64,000 nt of DNA, taken from positions 39,307-103,306 of the forward strand of contig CAUBIC010000009.1 in assembly GCA_958435945.1 (NCBI GenBank), written 5' to 3'. The position numbers and the translations under genes are program-made. Positions 41,898 to 50,710 of this stretch are shown here, in pieces. The number at the start of each line of letters is the position of its first letter. Position 1 is the first letter of the stretch. The notes under the pieces are model-generated. The model was not told where the DNA came from. It saw only the letters and a program-made list of their open reading frames with translations, and did not search any database. Origin of the DNA: an uncultured Collinsella sp. Lineage in GTDB: Bacteria; Actinomycetota; Coriobacteriia; Coriobacteriales; Coriobacteriaceae.

Positions 41898-43241
41898 CTA
41901 GTTGGCCATGACGCCTTCGGTCCAGGCCCCGACGTCCTCGATGCGCAGGACGTTGGCGACCTCGGCCACGCAGTCGACGCTGGCAAGCTCCGCGGCGGCA
42001 GCCTGGACGTCCTTCTCGAGTGCGCGGTGCGTCAGGAAGATGACCGAGCAGGCATCGCTGACACCCGACTTGCCGTCCTCGACTTGGTTGATGAGCGAGA
42101 TCGAAATGTTGTGCTTGGCAAAGATGTCGACCGTCTCGGACAGGGCGCCCACGCGGTCGGCGACCTTCAGGCGCACATAGTACTTGGTCTGGAGCTCGTC
42201 CATGGGCTTAAAGGCGAGGTTGTGACCATAGGGCTCAATCTCGGGCAGCGGAGCCACGCCCCGGCTAATCTGCTCGGAGAGCGACAGGATATCGCCCACG
42301 ACGGCGCTCGCGGTGGGGAAGGAGCCTGCGCCGGCACCGTAGAACATGGTCTCGCCCACGGCGTCGCCCACTACGTAAACAGCGTTCATGGCGCCGTTGA
42401 CCTTGGCAAGCATGTGGTCTGCCGGGATGAGCGTGGGATGCACGCGAACATCGACGCCGGCGTCGGTGTTGCGGGCGATGCCGAGCAGCTTAATGGTGTA
42501 GCCGAGCTCGCGGGCCTGGGCGATGTCCTCGGCGCCGATGGTGCGGATACCCTGCTGGTACACATCATCGGTGGTCACGCGGGTGCCAAAGCCGATGGAG
42601 GCGAGGATCGCCGTCTTGCTGGCGGCATCGAAGCCGTCGACGTCGGCGGACGGGTCGGCCTCGGCATAGCCCTTGGCCTGTGCATCGGCGAGCACGTCGG
42701 CGTAATCGGCGCCCTCGGCGTCCATGCGCGACAGGATGTAGTTGGTGGTGCCGTTGAGGATGCCGGCGATGGTCAGGATCTTGTTGCCCACCAGATCGTG
42801 CTCAAGCGTGCTCACGATGGGGATGCCGCCGCCGCAGCTGGCCTCGCACTTAATCTGCACGCCGCACGCGCGTGCCTTCTTGGCAAGCGTCTCGACGTGA
42901 CGGCCCAGCAGGGCCTTGTTGGCAGAGACGACGTGCTTGCCGTGCTCAAAGGCAGTGGTGAAGATCTCGGTTGCGGGATGCTCGCCGCCGATCAGCTCGA
43001 CGACGATGTCGACGGCGGGGTCGGTGACGACATCGTGCCAGTCGCTCGTAAAGGCCTCGCGCTCAATGCCTGCTGCCTCGGCCTGCTCCCAGGCAAGCGC
43101 GCAGGCGCGGGTCAGCTTAAGGTCGATGCCGTAGGCTGCCAGGTACTCATCGTGGTGGCTCTTGATCAGACGGGCCACGCCGCCGCCGACGGTTCCCAGA
43201 CCGATCAGACCGACGTTCACGGTGCGCAGGGGTTCGCTCAT
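41898..43241 (-). CDS. hom: Homoserine dehydrogenase
   Basis: 447 residues. NAD(P)H-dependent reduction of aspartate semialdehyde to homoserine, towards threonine and methionine. VNVGLIGLGTVGGGV is the nucleotide-binding motif; HVVSANKALL, GILNGTTNYILSRM and GYAEADPSADVDGFDAASK are catalytic-domain hallmarks. The C-terminal ~90 residues are an ACT domain (YYVRLKVADRVGALSE...), the site for threonine feedback. The ATG has AAGGAGCTATCT upstream. It stands alone and is separated from the liv genes by a 200-nt leader region. Confidence 0.95.
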   Translation of the reverse strand: MSEPLRTVNVGLIGLGTVGGGVARLIKSHHDEYLAAYGIDLKLTRACALAWEQAEAAGIEREAFTSDWHDVVTDPAVDIVVELIGGEHPATEIFTTAFEHGKHVVSANKALLGRHVETLAKKARACGVQIKCEASCGGGIPIVSTLEHDLVGNKILTIAGILNGTTNYILSRMDAEGADYADVLADAQAKGYAEADPSADVDGFDAASKTAILASIGFGTRVTTDDVYQQGIRTIGAEDIAQARELGYTIKLLGIARNTDAGVDVRVHPTLIPADHMLAKVNGAMNAVYVVGDAVGETMFYGAGAGSFPTASAVVGDILSLSEQISRGVAPLPEIEPYGHNLAFKPMDELQTKYYVRLKVADRVGALSETVDIFAKHNISISLINQVEDGKSGVSDACSVIFLTHRALEKDVQAAAAELASVDCVAEVANVLRIEDVGAWTEGVMAN

Positions 43242-43441
43242 AGATAGCTCCTTCGTGCATCTTATGGATGGAATAACCGCTTAAAGGTTGAGTGCATTCT
43301 AGCGTGAACCGAGGGCGCGTGCTCGCCAGTTAACAGGAGTCGCACAAAACGGCACCCCCGAAACGCTGCGGAAACATTGGAAACACGCTCGCTACAAACG
43401 AACTTCCGTAACAAACTGTCAACGTTTGCACCATAAGGTTT

Positions 43442-43744
43442 GCCCTGTGCGACTGGGGCATGCAGGCGCTCGTCGGCCCCGTCACCACCGGTGCCGCCGT
43501 CGCCGTCTCGGGCGAGATCGCCGATGCCTTTGCCGAGCAGGCCAAGGCATCCAAGCTCGACATCGTCGATACCGAGACCTTTAAGGACGACTCCTCCACG
43601 AGCTTTATCAACCAGCCGACCAAGGTCATGCGCAAGATCAAGATCGAGGGCCTGACGGGTGAGCTGACGTGGAATGACGAGGGCCAGGTCGAAAAGCCCG
43701 CTACGGCCTATGTGATCCAGGACGGCAAGTACATCGCCGCCTAA
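43442..43744 (+). pseudogene. Remnant of a livJ-like binding-protein gene
   Basis: A 100-residue open frame without a start or signal region that matches three separate parts of the complete livJ downstream. LCDWGMQALVGPVTTGA corresponds to the N-domain; IADAFAEQAKASKLDIVDTE... and FKDDSSTSFINQPTK to the middle; and IEGLTGELTWNDEGQVEKP...GKYIAA to the C-terminus. The two joins are in frame, so large internal parts are lost without frameshift. The alternative, a small functional protein, is unlikely because the binding-protein fold is broken. It probably arose from a tandem duplication. Confidence 0.8.
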
Positions 43745-44015
43745 GCGCGCATAAAGCGCGACCGGTGAGGCTGTTTTATTCAGGGCGGGGACGCTTGTAA
43801 CAGAACGGAAACATTGCTTTTACACAATAAAGTGGCTTTACTGCATAAAGTAATAGAAATACGCAGAAATATGGATAAATGAACAAATCCAAAGAAAAGT
43901 CGAAATAACCGCCACTTTTCCTAACTAAAGCGTCTACTATTTTGCGAACGCCGAACACGGCGAAGGATGGCCTGTCGGGTAACCAAAACCCGACGAGATT
44001 TGAGAGGAGAGCCGC

Positions 44016-45203
44016 ATGTCGAGCCTCACCGGTAAGTCATTGAACCCTGTTATGAATCGCAGGAGCGTTATCGCGAGCGCAGCAGGTCTGGGGGCGATGT
44101 CCATTCTAGCTGGCTGCTCCTCCAACGGCGGCGACAGCGGTTCCGCGTCGGGCGACGCTTCGTTTAAGATCGGCACCATCGGCCCGCTGACCGGCGCCAA
44201 CGCGTCCTACGGCAAGTCCGTTACACAGGCTGTCGAGCTTGGCTGCAAGGATTTCTCGACTAAGGAGCTGCCGCTTGTCAGCAAGGCCGAGGACGACCAG
44301 GCTGACGGTGAGAAGGCCGTCAACGCCTTCAACACCCTGCTCGACTGGGGCATGCAGGCCCTTGTCGGTCCGACCACCACGGGTGCGTCGGTCGCCGTTG
44401 CTGCTGAGTGCGGTAACGACCCCGAGACGTTCATGATTACCCCGTCCGCGTCCTCCGAGGACGTTACCAAGGGCAAGGATTGCGTCTTCCAGGTTTGCTT
44501 CACTGACCCCAACCAGGGTGTCAACGCTGCCAAGTTCCTGGCGCAGAAGTATGCGGACGAGAAGTTCGTGCTGTTCTATAACTCCGGCGACGCCTATTCT
44601 TCGGGCATCGCAGATTCCTTTAAGGCCCAGGCCGCTGAGTCCAAGCTCGAGATTGTCGACGAGGAGACCTTTAAGGACGACTCCGCCACGAGCTTTACCA
44701 ACCAGCTGACCAAGGCCAAGCAGGCTGGCGCCACCATGATCTTTGCGCCGATCTACTACACACCGGCGTCCGTCCTGCTCAAGAACGCCAAGGACATGGG
44801 CTACGACGTCAAGATGATGGGCTGCGACGGCATGGACGGTATCCTGGGCGTTGAGGGCTTCGATACCTCTCTTGCCGAGGGTCTGCTGCTCATGACCCCG
44901 TTCTCCGCCGACGACGAGAAGAACGCCGACTTCGTCAACGCTTACAAAGATAAGTATGGCGAGACTCCGGACCAGTTTGCCGCCGACGCCTACGACGGCG
45001 TGCATGCGGTGGTCGAGGCCCTCAAGGAAGCCGGCCTGGGTGCCGACGCCGACCCGACCGAGGTTGCCGAGAAGCTTCCCGAGGCTATGCGCAACATTAC
45101 CGTTGACGGTCTGACTGGCAAGCTCTCCTGGAACGACAAGGGCCAGGTCCAGAAGGACCCGACGGCGTACGTCATTACCGACGGCAAGTACGTACAGGCC
45201 TAA
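44016..45203 (+). CDS. livJ: Branched-chain amino acid ABC transporter, substrate-binding lipoprotein
   Basis: 395 residues. A twin-arginine-like NRRSVIASAAG leads to a lipobox LAGC (Cys34), so the mature protein is probably a membrane-anchored lipoprotein, perhaps Tat-exported. The rest is the Leu/Ile/Val-binding fold: GTIGPLTGANASYGKS, WGMQALVGPTTTGASVA, FTDPNQGVNAAKFLAQKY and the C-terminal GKLSWNDKGQVQKDP. It delivers branched-chain or related amino acids to LivHMGF. AGAGGAGAGCCGC precedes the ATG. A promoter-like TACTAT lies around 43935. Two hairpins separate it from livH. Confidence 0.93.
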   Translation: MSSLTGKSLNPVMNRRSVIASAAGLGAMSILAGCSSNGGDSGSASGDASFKIGTIGPLTGANASYGKSVTQAVELGCKDFSTKELPLVSKAEDDQADGEKAVNAFNTLLDWGMQALVGPTTTGASVAVAAECGNDPETFMITPSASSEDVTKGKDCVFQVCFTDPNQGVNAAKFLAQKYADEKFVLFYNSGDAYSSGIADSFKAQAAESKLEIVDEETFKDDSATSFTNQLTKAKQAGATMIFAPIYYTPASVLLKNAKDMGYDVKMMGCDGMDGILGVEGFDTSLAEGLLLMTPFSADDEKNADFVNAYKDKYGETPDQFAADAYDGVHAVVEALKEAGLGADADPTEVAEKLPEAMRNITVDGLTGKLSWNDKGQVQKDPTAYVITDGKYVQA

Positions 45204-45235
45204 TTGGCCGCCTTACATAGAGCGGTTTTGATCCC

Positions 45236-45265
45236 AAGCAGGGGAGGTTTTGGCCTTCCCTGCTT
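45236..45265 (+). terminator. Partial terminator/attenuator between livJ and livH
   Basis: A 12-bp stem (AAGCAGGGGAGG / CCTTCCCTGCTT with one G-T pair), loop of 6 nt. It sits 32 nt after livJ. No U-tract, so it probably stabilises the livJ message or lowers downstream expression. Confidence 0.6.
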
Positions 45266-45276
45266 GCTTGGTATCT

Positions 45277-45296
45277 AGGGACGATGTAACGTCCCT
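45277..45296 (+). terminator. Second hairpin between livJ and livH
   Basis: AGGGACG (45277-45283) and CGTCCCT (45290-45296) with a 6-nt loop, followed by GTTTC. With the preceding hairpin it suits a step-down in expression between the abundant binding protein and the membrane subunits. Confidence 0.5.
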
Positions 45297-45342
45297 GTTT
45301 CATACATTAACTGGAAACCTATTCGAAAGGGGGATGTGGAAC

Positions 45343-46224
45343 ATGACGGTCTTTATCCAATACCTGGTCAACGGCCTGTCCATGGGCAGCGTCTACGCCA
45401 TCATCGCGTTGGGCTACACCATGGTCTACGGTATCGCCAAGATGCTGAACTTCGCTCACGGCGATGTCATCATGGTCGGTGCCTATGTCTCGTTCTGCGC
45501 CACGTCGTATCTCGGCCTCCCGGGCTGGGCATCTGTAGTTCTCTCTTGCGTGGCCTGCACGGTCCTCGGTGTTCTCATTGAGGGCCTGGCCTATAAGCCG
45601 CTGCGCCAAGCAGGCCCGCTGGCCGTTCTGATCACGGCTATCGGCGTGTCTTACTTCCTGCAGAACGCCGCGCAGCTTCTGTGGGGCGCCACGCCCAAGA
45701 ACTTCACTTCGCTCGTCACCTTCCAGGTGCCGGAGTTCTTGGCCAAGTTCAACGTAAGCGCCGTCTCGCTCGTCACCATCGTCGCCTGCCTGGTTATCAT
45801 GGCCGGCCTAATGTTCTTTACAGGTAAGACCAAGATGGGCAAAGCCATGCGCGCCGTGTCCGAGGACAAGGCCGCCGCTCAGCTCATGGGCATCAACGTC
45901 AACCGCACCATCTCGATGACGTTCGCCATCGGCTCCGCCCTTGCCGCCATCGCCGGCGTGCTGCTGTGCTCCTACTCGCCGGTGCTGCAGCCTACGACAG
46001 GCGCCATGCCTGGCATCAAGGCCTTCGACGCCGCCGTCTTCGGTGGCATCGGCTCCATCCCCGGCGCCTTTGTCGGTGGCATTCTTATCGGCATCATCGA
46101 GGCGATGGCACAGGCTTACATTTCCACGAGCCTTGCCAACTCCATCGTCTTTGGTGTTTTGATCATCGTCCTGCTCGTCAAGCCTGCCGGCCTCTTGGGC
46201 AAGTACGTCCCCGAGAAGGTGTAG
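45343..46224 (+). CDS. livH: Branched-chain amino acid ABC transporter permease LivH
   Basis: 293 residues, about eight transmembrane helices. LivH motifs: NGLSMGSVYAIIALGYTMVYGIAKMLNFAHGD (in segments), and later AVSEDKAAAQLMGINVNRTI, the EAA-like loop contacting the ATPases, and GGIGSIPGAFVGGILIG. The ATG at 45343 is chosen because AAAGGGGG lies 9 nt upstream; ATG 45334 abuts that site. Forms the membrane channel with LivM. livM starts 9 nt later. Confidence 0.93.
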   Translation: MTVFIQYLVNGLSMGSVYAIIALGYTMVYGIAKMLNFAHGDVIMVGAYVSFCATSYLGLPGWASVVLSCVACTVLGVLIEGLAYKPLRQAGPLAVLITAIGVSYFLQNAAQLLWGATPKNFTSLVTFQVPEFLAKFNVSAVSLVTIVACLVIMAGLMFFTGKTKMGKAMRAVSEDKAAAQLMGINVNRTISMTFAIGSALAAIAGVLLCSYSPVLQPTTGAMPGIKAFDAAVFGGIGSIPGAFVGGILIGIIEAMAQAYISTSLANSIVFGVLIIVLLVKPAGLLGKYVPEKV

Positions 46225-46233
46225 GTGAGCGTT

Positions 46234-47313
46234 ATGAAGTTTCTTAAAGACAAGCAGACGCGTCACGACTTTGTCACGTACGCCATGTGCCTTGTGGCGT
46301 TTGCCATCGTGTTCTTTATGCAGTCCAACCACATGATTCCGCGCATGATCGCCGGTCAGCTGGTCCCCATTACGGCCTATATCGTCATGGCCATTTCCCT
46401 CAACCTCGTCGTCGGTATCGCGGGAGACTTGTCGCTGGGCCACGCGGGCTTTATGAGCGTCGGCGCCTATACGGGCATCGTCACCGCCGTCGCGCTGGAG
46501 GGCGCCGTTCCGTCCGACCCGATGCGTCTGATCATCAGCATTGTGGTCGGCGCCATCGCCGCCGCCATCTTGGGCTTCTTGATCGGTATCCCGGTCCTGC
46601 GCCTGAGCGGCGATTACCTGGCTATCGTGACGCTGGCCTTTGGCGAGATCATCAAAGAGATCGTCACCTGCCTCATTGTGGGTGTCGACTCCCGCGGCCT
46701 GCACGTGATCTTTAACATCACGGGCAACTCTACGATCGACGACCTGCACCTGCTCGAGGACGGCACCGCCATCATCAAGGGCGCCCAGGGTGCCTCGGGC
46801 GTGTCGACGTACTCGACCTTCCTCGCCGGTGCCATCCTGGTTATGGTCGCGCTCGTGATTGTACTCAACCTGGTTCGCAGCCGTACCGGCCGTGCCATTA
46901 TGGCCGTGCGCGATAACAAGATTGCAGCCGAGTCCGTAGGCATTTCCGTCACCGAGTACCGCATGATCGCCTTCGTGGTTTCCGCTGCCCTCGCCGGTGC
47001 TGCCGGAGCCCTCTTCGGCGGTAACTTCTCGCAGCTCTCCGCCACCAAGTTCGACTTCAACACGTCCATCCTCATCCTGGTGTTCGTGGTCCTGGGCGGC
47101 CTGGGCAATATGCGCGGCTCCGTCATCGCCGCGGCGTTGCTCACGGTGCTTCCCGAGCTGCTCCGTCAGTTCTCGGACTACCGCATGCTCATCTACGCCA
47201 TCGTGCTGATCCTGGTCATGATCTTTACCAACAACCCGCAGTTCAAGGCGTTCTTCGCACGCATTAAGGATCGCTTTGCTCCCAAGAAGGAGGCGGCAGC
47301 CGATGCCCAGTAA
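46234..47313 (+). CDS. livM: Branched-chain amino acid ABC transporter permease LivM
   Basis: 359 residues, eight to ten transmembrane helices. LVVGIAGDLSLGHAGFMSVGAYT is the LivM signature, followed by LRLSGDYLAIVTLAFGEI, AVRDNKIAAESVGISVTEYR (ATPase contact loop) and LGGLGNMRGSVIAAALL. A GTG at 46225 is also in frame; the ATG at 46234 has AGGTGA 5 nt upstream. Its last codons overlap the livG start by 11 nt. Confidence 0.93.
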   Translation: MKFLKDKQTRHDFVTYAMCLVAFAIVFFMQSNHMIPRMIAGQLVPITAYIVMAISLNLVVGIAGDLSLGHAGFMSVGAYTGIVTAVALEGAVPSDPMRLIISIVVGAIAAAILGFLIGIPVLRLSGDYLAIVTLAFGEIIKEIVTCLIVGVDSRGLHVIFNITGNSTIDDLHLLEDGTAIIKGAQGASGVSTYSTFLAGAILVMVALVIVLNLVRSRTGRAIMAVRDNKIAAESVGISVTEYRMIAFVVSAALAGAAGALFGGNFSQLSATKFDFNTSILILVFVVLGGLGNMRGSVIAAALLTVLPELLRQFSDYRMLIYAIVLILVMIFTNNPQFKAFFARIKDRFAPKKEAAADAQ

Positions 47314-48163
47314 GTTTGAGTTCAACAAGGGCAAGATGGTCCCGTATCCTTCTGGTGCCATCGTTCCCGACCGCGACCTGGGTCAGCGCCCGGCGCTCGA
47401 GTGCATCCACCTGGGCATTGAATTCGGCGGCCTTAAGGCAGTCGACGACTTTAGTTTAACCATCGGCAAGACTGAGATCGCCGGTCTCATCGGCCCCAAC
47501 GGTGCCGGCAAGACCACGGTCTTCAACCTGCTCACCAAGGTGTACCAGCCCACGCACGGTACCATCCTGCTCGACGGCGAGGACACCTCGGGCAAGTCGG
47601 TCTATCAGGTCAACCGCATGGGTATTGCCCGTACCTTCCAGAACATCCGCCTGTTCAATACCATGACGGTGGAGGATAACGTTAAGGTCGGCCTGCACAA
47701 CCAGGAGCGCTACTCCGGCTTTGAGGGCGTGCTGCGCCTGCCGACGTATTGGAAGCACGAGAAGGCCGCCCACGAGCGCGCCATGGAACTGCTGTCCATC
47801 TTTGATATGGAGCACCTGGCAAACGAGCAGGCCGGATCGCTGCCTTACGGCGCCCAGCGTCGTCTGGAGATCGTTCGCGCGCTTGCCACCAACCCCAAGC
47901 TACTGCTGCTCGACGAGCCTGCCGCCGGTATGAACCCGTCCGAGACCGCGGAGCTCATGGAGAACATCGTCAAGATTCGCGACACCTTTGGCATCGCCAT
48001 CATGCTTATCGAGCACGATATGTCGCTCGTTATGAACATCTGCGAGGGCATCTGCGTGCTCAACTTTGGTAAGGTTATCGCCAAAGGCACGGCCGAGGAA
48101 ATCCAGAACAACGACGCTGTTATCGAGGCGTATCTGGGCAAGCAGGATGAGGGGGAGAACTAA
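47303..48163 (+). CDS. livG: Branched-chain amino acid ABC transporter ATP-binding protein LivG
   Basis: 286 residues. A 35-residue N-terminal extension precedes the usual ABC core: GLIGPNGAGKTTVFNLL (Walker A), TFQNIRLF (Q-loop), SLPYGAQRRLEIVRAL (signature, PYGAQ variant), LLLLDEPAAGM (Walker B) and IEHDMSLVM (H-loop). Energises branched-chain amino acid import with LivF. The ATG overlaps livM by 11 nt with GAAGGAGG about 9 nt upstream. livF follows without gap. Confidence 0.94.
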   Translation: MPSKFEFNKGKMVPYPSGAIVPDRDLGQRPALECIHLGIEFGGLKAVDDFSLTIGKTEIAGLIGPNGAGKTTVFNLLTKVYQPTHGTILLDGEDTSGKSVYQVNRMGIARTFQNIRLFNTMTVEDNVKVGLHNQERYSGFEGVLRLPTYWKHEKAAHERAMELLSIFDMEHLANEQAGSLPYGAQRRLEIVRALATNPKLLLLDEPAAGMNPSETAELMENIVKIRDTFGIAIMLIEHDMSLVMNICEGICVLNFGKVIAKGTAEEIQNNDAVIEAYLGKQDEGEN

Positions 48164-48877
48164 ATGGCAGAGCCGATGCTTTCCGTCTACAACATCAATG
48201 TCTGGTACGGCGCCATCCACGCCATCAAGGACATCTCCTTTAACGTCAACGAGGGCGAGATCGTGGCTCTGATCGGTGCCAACGGCGCCGGCAAGTCCAC
48301 GACGCTTAAGACCGTCTCGGGCCTGTTGCGTTCCAAGACCGGCTCCATCAAGTTTATGGGCGAGGACATTACCCATACGCCTGCGGACAAGCTGGTGGGC
48401 AAGGGCCTGGCCCAGGTGCCCGAGGGCCGTCGCGCGTTTTTGCAGATGACGGTCGAGGAGAACCTGGAAATGGGTGCCTATACGCAGCCCAAGTCCACGG
48501 TGGCTCCGGGCCTTGAGCGCGTTTACGAGCAGTTCCCGCGCCTGAAGGAACGCCGTCGCCAGGTCGCCGGTACCCTTTCGGGCGGCGAGCAGCAGATGCT
48601 CGTTATGGGCCGCGCTCTTATGAGTAACCCTAAGCTGCTCATGCTCGATGAGCCCTCTATGGGCTTGGCACCGATTCTGATTGAGCAGATCTTCCAGATC
48701 GTCGAGGATCTGCATAAGGCCGGAACCACGGTGCTCCTGGTCGAGCAAAACGCACAGATGGCGCTTTCCATCGCCACACGCGGCTACGTGCTCGAGACCG
48801 GCAAGATCACCATGGCCGGCACCGGCCAAGAGCTGCTGCACGACGATAACGTGCGTAAAGCCTACCTGGGCGGCTAG
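48164..48877 (+). CDS. livF: Branched-chain amino acid ABC transporter ATP-binding protein LivF
   Basis: 237 residues, the usual LivF length. LIGANGAGKSTTLKTV (Walker A), VPEGRRAFLQMTVEENLEMGAY (Q-loop region), TLSGGEQQMLVMGRALM (ABC signature), LLMLDEPSMGLAPILIEQIF (Walker B/D-loop) and LLVEQNAQMAL (H-loop replaced by the family's usual Q-containing form). Last gene of livJHMGF; a hairpin follows 3 nt after the stop. Confidence 0.95.
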   Translation: MAEPMLSVYNINVWYGAIHAIKDISFNVNEGEIVALIGANGAGKSTTLKTVSGLLRSKTGSIKFMGEDITHTPADKLVGKGLAQVPEGRRAFLQMTVEENLEMGAYTQPKSTVAPGLERVYEQFPRLKERRRQVAGTLSGGEQQMLVMGRALMSNPKLLMLDEPSMGLAPILIEQIFQIVEDLHKAGTTVLLVEQNAQMALSIATRGYVLETGKITMAGTGQELLHDDNVRKAYLGG

Positions 48878-48880
48878 ATA

Positions 48881-48908
48881 GTTACGGCGTTTTGCCAAAC
48901 GCCGTAAC
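48881..48908 (+). terminator. Terminator of the liv operon
   Basis: A 12-bp stem GTTACGGCGTTT / AAACGCCGTAAC with a TGCC loop, starting 3 nt after the livF stop. No clear U-run follows. Confidence 0.7.
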
Positions 48909-48921
48909 CAGCCGACGCTGC

Positions 48922-49020
48922 AAGCCCGCCAGAGCGGCAATCTGCCTTTCAACTTCGGCGGCATGACCAGAAGGTCAATGCTGCCTTGTTTCAAGGCACC
49001 TTGTTCGCTCTGGCGGGCTT
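48922..49020. repeat. Inverted repeat with 15-bp arms and structured loop
   Basis: AAGCCCGCCAGAGCG (48922-48936) is the exact complement of 49006-49020. The interior holds a second hairpin TGCCTTG-TTT-CAAGGCA (48982-48998). The whole can fold as a long branched hairpin. It may be a palindromic repeat element or a small RNA. Confidence 0.6.
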
Positions 49021-49078
49021 TCGCTGTCGTTGCCAAAACATCGGCGTTGTGGCAGATGCCAACGACTACCCCCTTTAT

Positions 49079-49143
49079 GTTGCGGTGGAATAGGGACTAA
49101 ATGGGAGCCTCAGAGGCCAAAACAGTCCCTATTCCACCGCAAC
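49079..49143. repeat. Perfect 20-bp inverted repeat, 25-nt loop
   Basis: GTTGCGGTGGAATAGGGACT at 49079-49098 and its exact complement at 49124-49143. It is too long and lacks the U-tract of a usual terminator; a dispersed palindrome is likely. It lies 58 nt upstream of cutC. Confidence 0.65.
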
Positions 49144-49201
49144 TTCATGGGGGCGTGCGACAATGCCCATCGGAAAACGTTTGTCATCTGGGGGTCTATC
49201 T

Positions 49202-49879
49202 ATGCTGTACGAGTTTTGTGCCGAGAACTTTGAGCGGGTGCCGGCGGCTATCGATGCCGGTGCTAAGCGCATCGAGTTGTGCGATAACCTTGCCGTCGGC
49301 GGTACCACGCCCTCGGCTGGCGTTATCAGCGCTACGACCAACTATGCCCACGAGCACGATGCACGGGTGATGTGCATGATCCGTCCGCGTGGCGGCGACT
49401 TTCACTACAACCAGGACGAGCTGCGCATGATGGAGATGGACTTGGGCCTTGCCGTGAGCGCCGGCGCCGACGGCTTGGTCTTTGGCTGCTGCAAGCCTTG
49501 TGCCGGCGGATGGGCGCTCGATGAGCTTACACTCGGCGCCCTCGTGATGGCTGCGGGCTGCGCGACCGAGGAATGCAAGCGCGAGCCCATCGACATCACC
49601 TTCCATATGGCCTTCGACCAGCTCTCGCCCGAGGCTCAGCTCGATGCCGTCGACACACTCGCCGACTGCGGTATCACGCGCATCCTGACGCATGGAGGCG
49701 CTGCCGGAACGCCGATCGAGGATAACTTCGATCACCTAGCTCGCCTAATCGAGTATGCGGGCGACCGCCTGACCATCCTTCCTGGCGGCGGCATTTCCAC
49801 GGCCAACCGCGATACCGTGGCGGCGGCATTGGGCGTCTCCGAGCTCCATGGCACCAAGATCGTGCCGCTGGAGGCGTAA
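49202..49879 (+). CDS. cutC: CutC family protein
   Basis: 225 residues, TIM-barrel. YEFCAENFERVPAAIDAGAKRIELCDNLAVGGTTPS (in segments) is the CutC N-terminus; MIRPRGGDFHYNQDE, GLVFGCC, ITFHMAFDQL and ILTHGGAAG follow. CutC was linked to copper homeostasis, but biochemical proof is thin. The ATG at 49202 has GGGGG 8 nt upstream. The next gene starts 3 nt after the stop, so the two form an operon. Confidence 0.9.
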   Translation: MLYEFCAENFERVPAAIDAGAKRIELCDNLAVGGTTPSAGVISATTNYAHEHDARVMCMIRPRGGDFHYNQDELRMMEMDLGLAVSAGADGLVFGCCKPCAGGWALDELTLGALVMAAGCATEECKREPIDITFHMAFDQLSPEAQLDAVDTLADCGITRILTHGGAAGTPIEDNFDHLARLIEYAGDRLTILPGGGISTANRDTVAAALGVSELHGTKIVPLEA

Positions 49880-49882
49880 CCC

Positions 49883-50680
49883 GTGGCGCTGGTATTTGAC
49901 GTTCAGCAGGCGAGCGGTAAGCCCGACGACAACCGGCGCCCTGGCACCGCGTGCCCCTTTTGCGATACCGAGGGGCTCGCCAATATCATTCGGCGCGACG
50001 GTGACTGCATCTGGCTCGAGAATAAGTTCAAAACCCTGCGCGCCACCCGTCAAACCGTGCTGATCGAGTCGGCCGACCACGACGCAGACCTGGTGACCTA
50101 TGAGTCGGATGAACTCCACCATGTAATGAGGTTTGCCCTGGGTTGCTGGCAGCAGATGATCGATTCGCAGCAGTATCGAAGCGTGCTCATGTACAAGAAC
50201 AAGGGTCCGCTCTCGGGCGGCAGTCTCGTTCATCCGCACATGCAGATTGTGGGTTTGGAGCAGGAAGACGGCTATGCTTCGTTGACTTCCGCCAATTTCG
50301 AAGGCATCAATGTCTGGCAACAGGGGAGAATCGCGGTCAACATCTCAACCGAACCGATCATGGGATTCTTTGAGGTCAATGTTTCAGCCCCGCAGGGAAT
50401 CGCCGCCAGCGATGACATGCGAGATCAAGTCGAGACGGATCTCTTCGCCGATGCGATCCAGGTAGCTCTGCGCTATATCCTGAACGAGCACCACGGTGGT
50501 CGCGCAGAGTCGTACAACTTGTTCTTCTATCACCTGGGCGGTCGGACCATTGCCAAGGCACTGCCGCGTTGGGTGGTTTCGCCCTACTTTGTCGGCTATC
50601 GTTTGGCCCAGGTCAATGCCGAGACAACGCTCGATATCGATGCCGAGCGCCTGCGTGCGCACCTGGAAACGCTCGTATAG
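49883..50680 (+). CDS. DUF4931 protein, GalT/HIT-like
   Basis: 265 residues. CPFCDTEG near residue 24 is a zinc-binding CxxC; LIESADHDADL and GGSLVHPHMQIVG follow, the latter matching the active-site HPHxQ motif of galactose-1-phosphate uridylyltransferases. It is likely a nucleotidyl transferase or hydrolase of the HIT superfamily; substrate unknown. GTG start with GGAGGCG 6 nt upstream, 3 nt after cutC, suggesting translational coupling. Confidence 0.78.
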   Translation: MALVFDVQQASGKPDDNRRPGTACPFCDTEGLANIIRRDGDCIWLENKFKTLRATRQTVLIESADHDADLVTYESDELHHVMRFALGCWQQMIDSQQYRSVLMYKNKGPLSGGSLVHPHMQIVGLEQEDGYASLTSANFEGINVWQQGRIAVNISTEPIMGFFEVNVSAPQGIAASDDMRDQVETDLFADAIQVALRYILNEHHGGRAESYNLFFYHLGGRTIAKALPRWVVSPYFVGYRLAQVNAETTLDIDAERLRAHLETLV

Positions 50681-50710
50681 CAAGACTAACACCCGCGTAA
50701 TGCGGACGGT

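Larger units (their letters stand above)
48878..49201. other. Intergenic region with three stacked inverted repeats
   Basis: No gene is supported in these 324 bases. It contains the liv terminator at 48881-48908, an inverted repeat with arms 48922-48936 and 49006-49020, and a perfect 20-bp inverted repeat at 49079-49098/49124-49143. The last bases hold GGGGGTC, the ribosome-binding site of cutC. Confidence 0.7.

Noticed and set aside
43460..43744. 94-codon frame as a functional small binding protein
   Set aside because: Lacks a signal sequence and two thirds of the fold, and aligns in pieces to livJ; treated as a pseudogene.
45808..47361. 517-codon minus-strand frame opposite livH-livM-livG
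   Set aside because: Antisense shadow; composition dominated by Asp/Gly/His/Gln and no domain.
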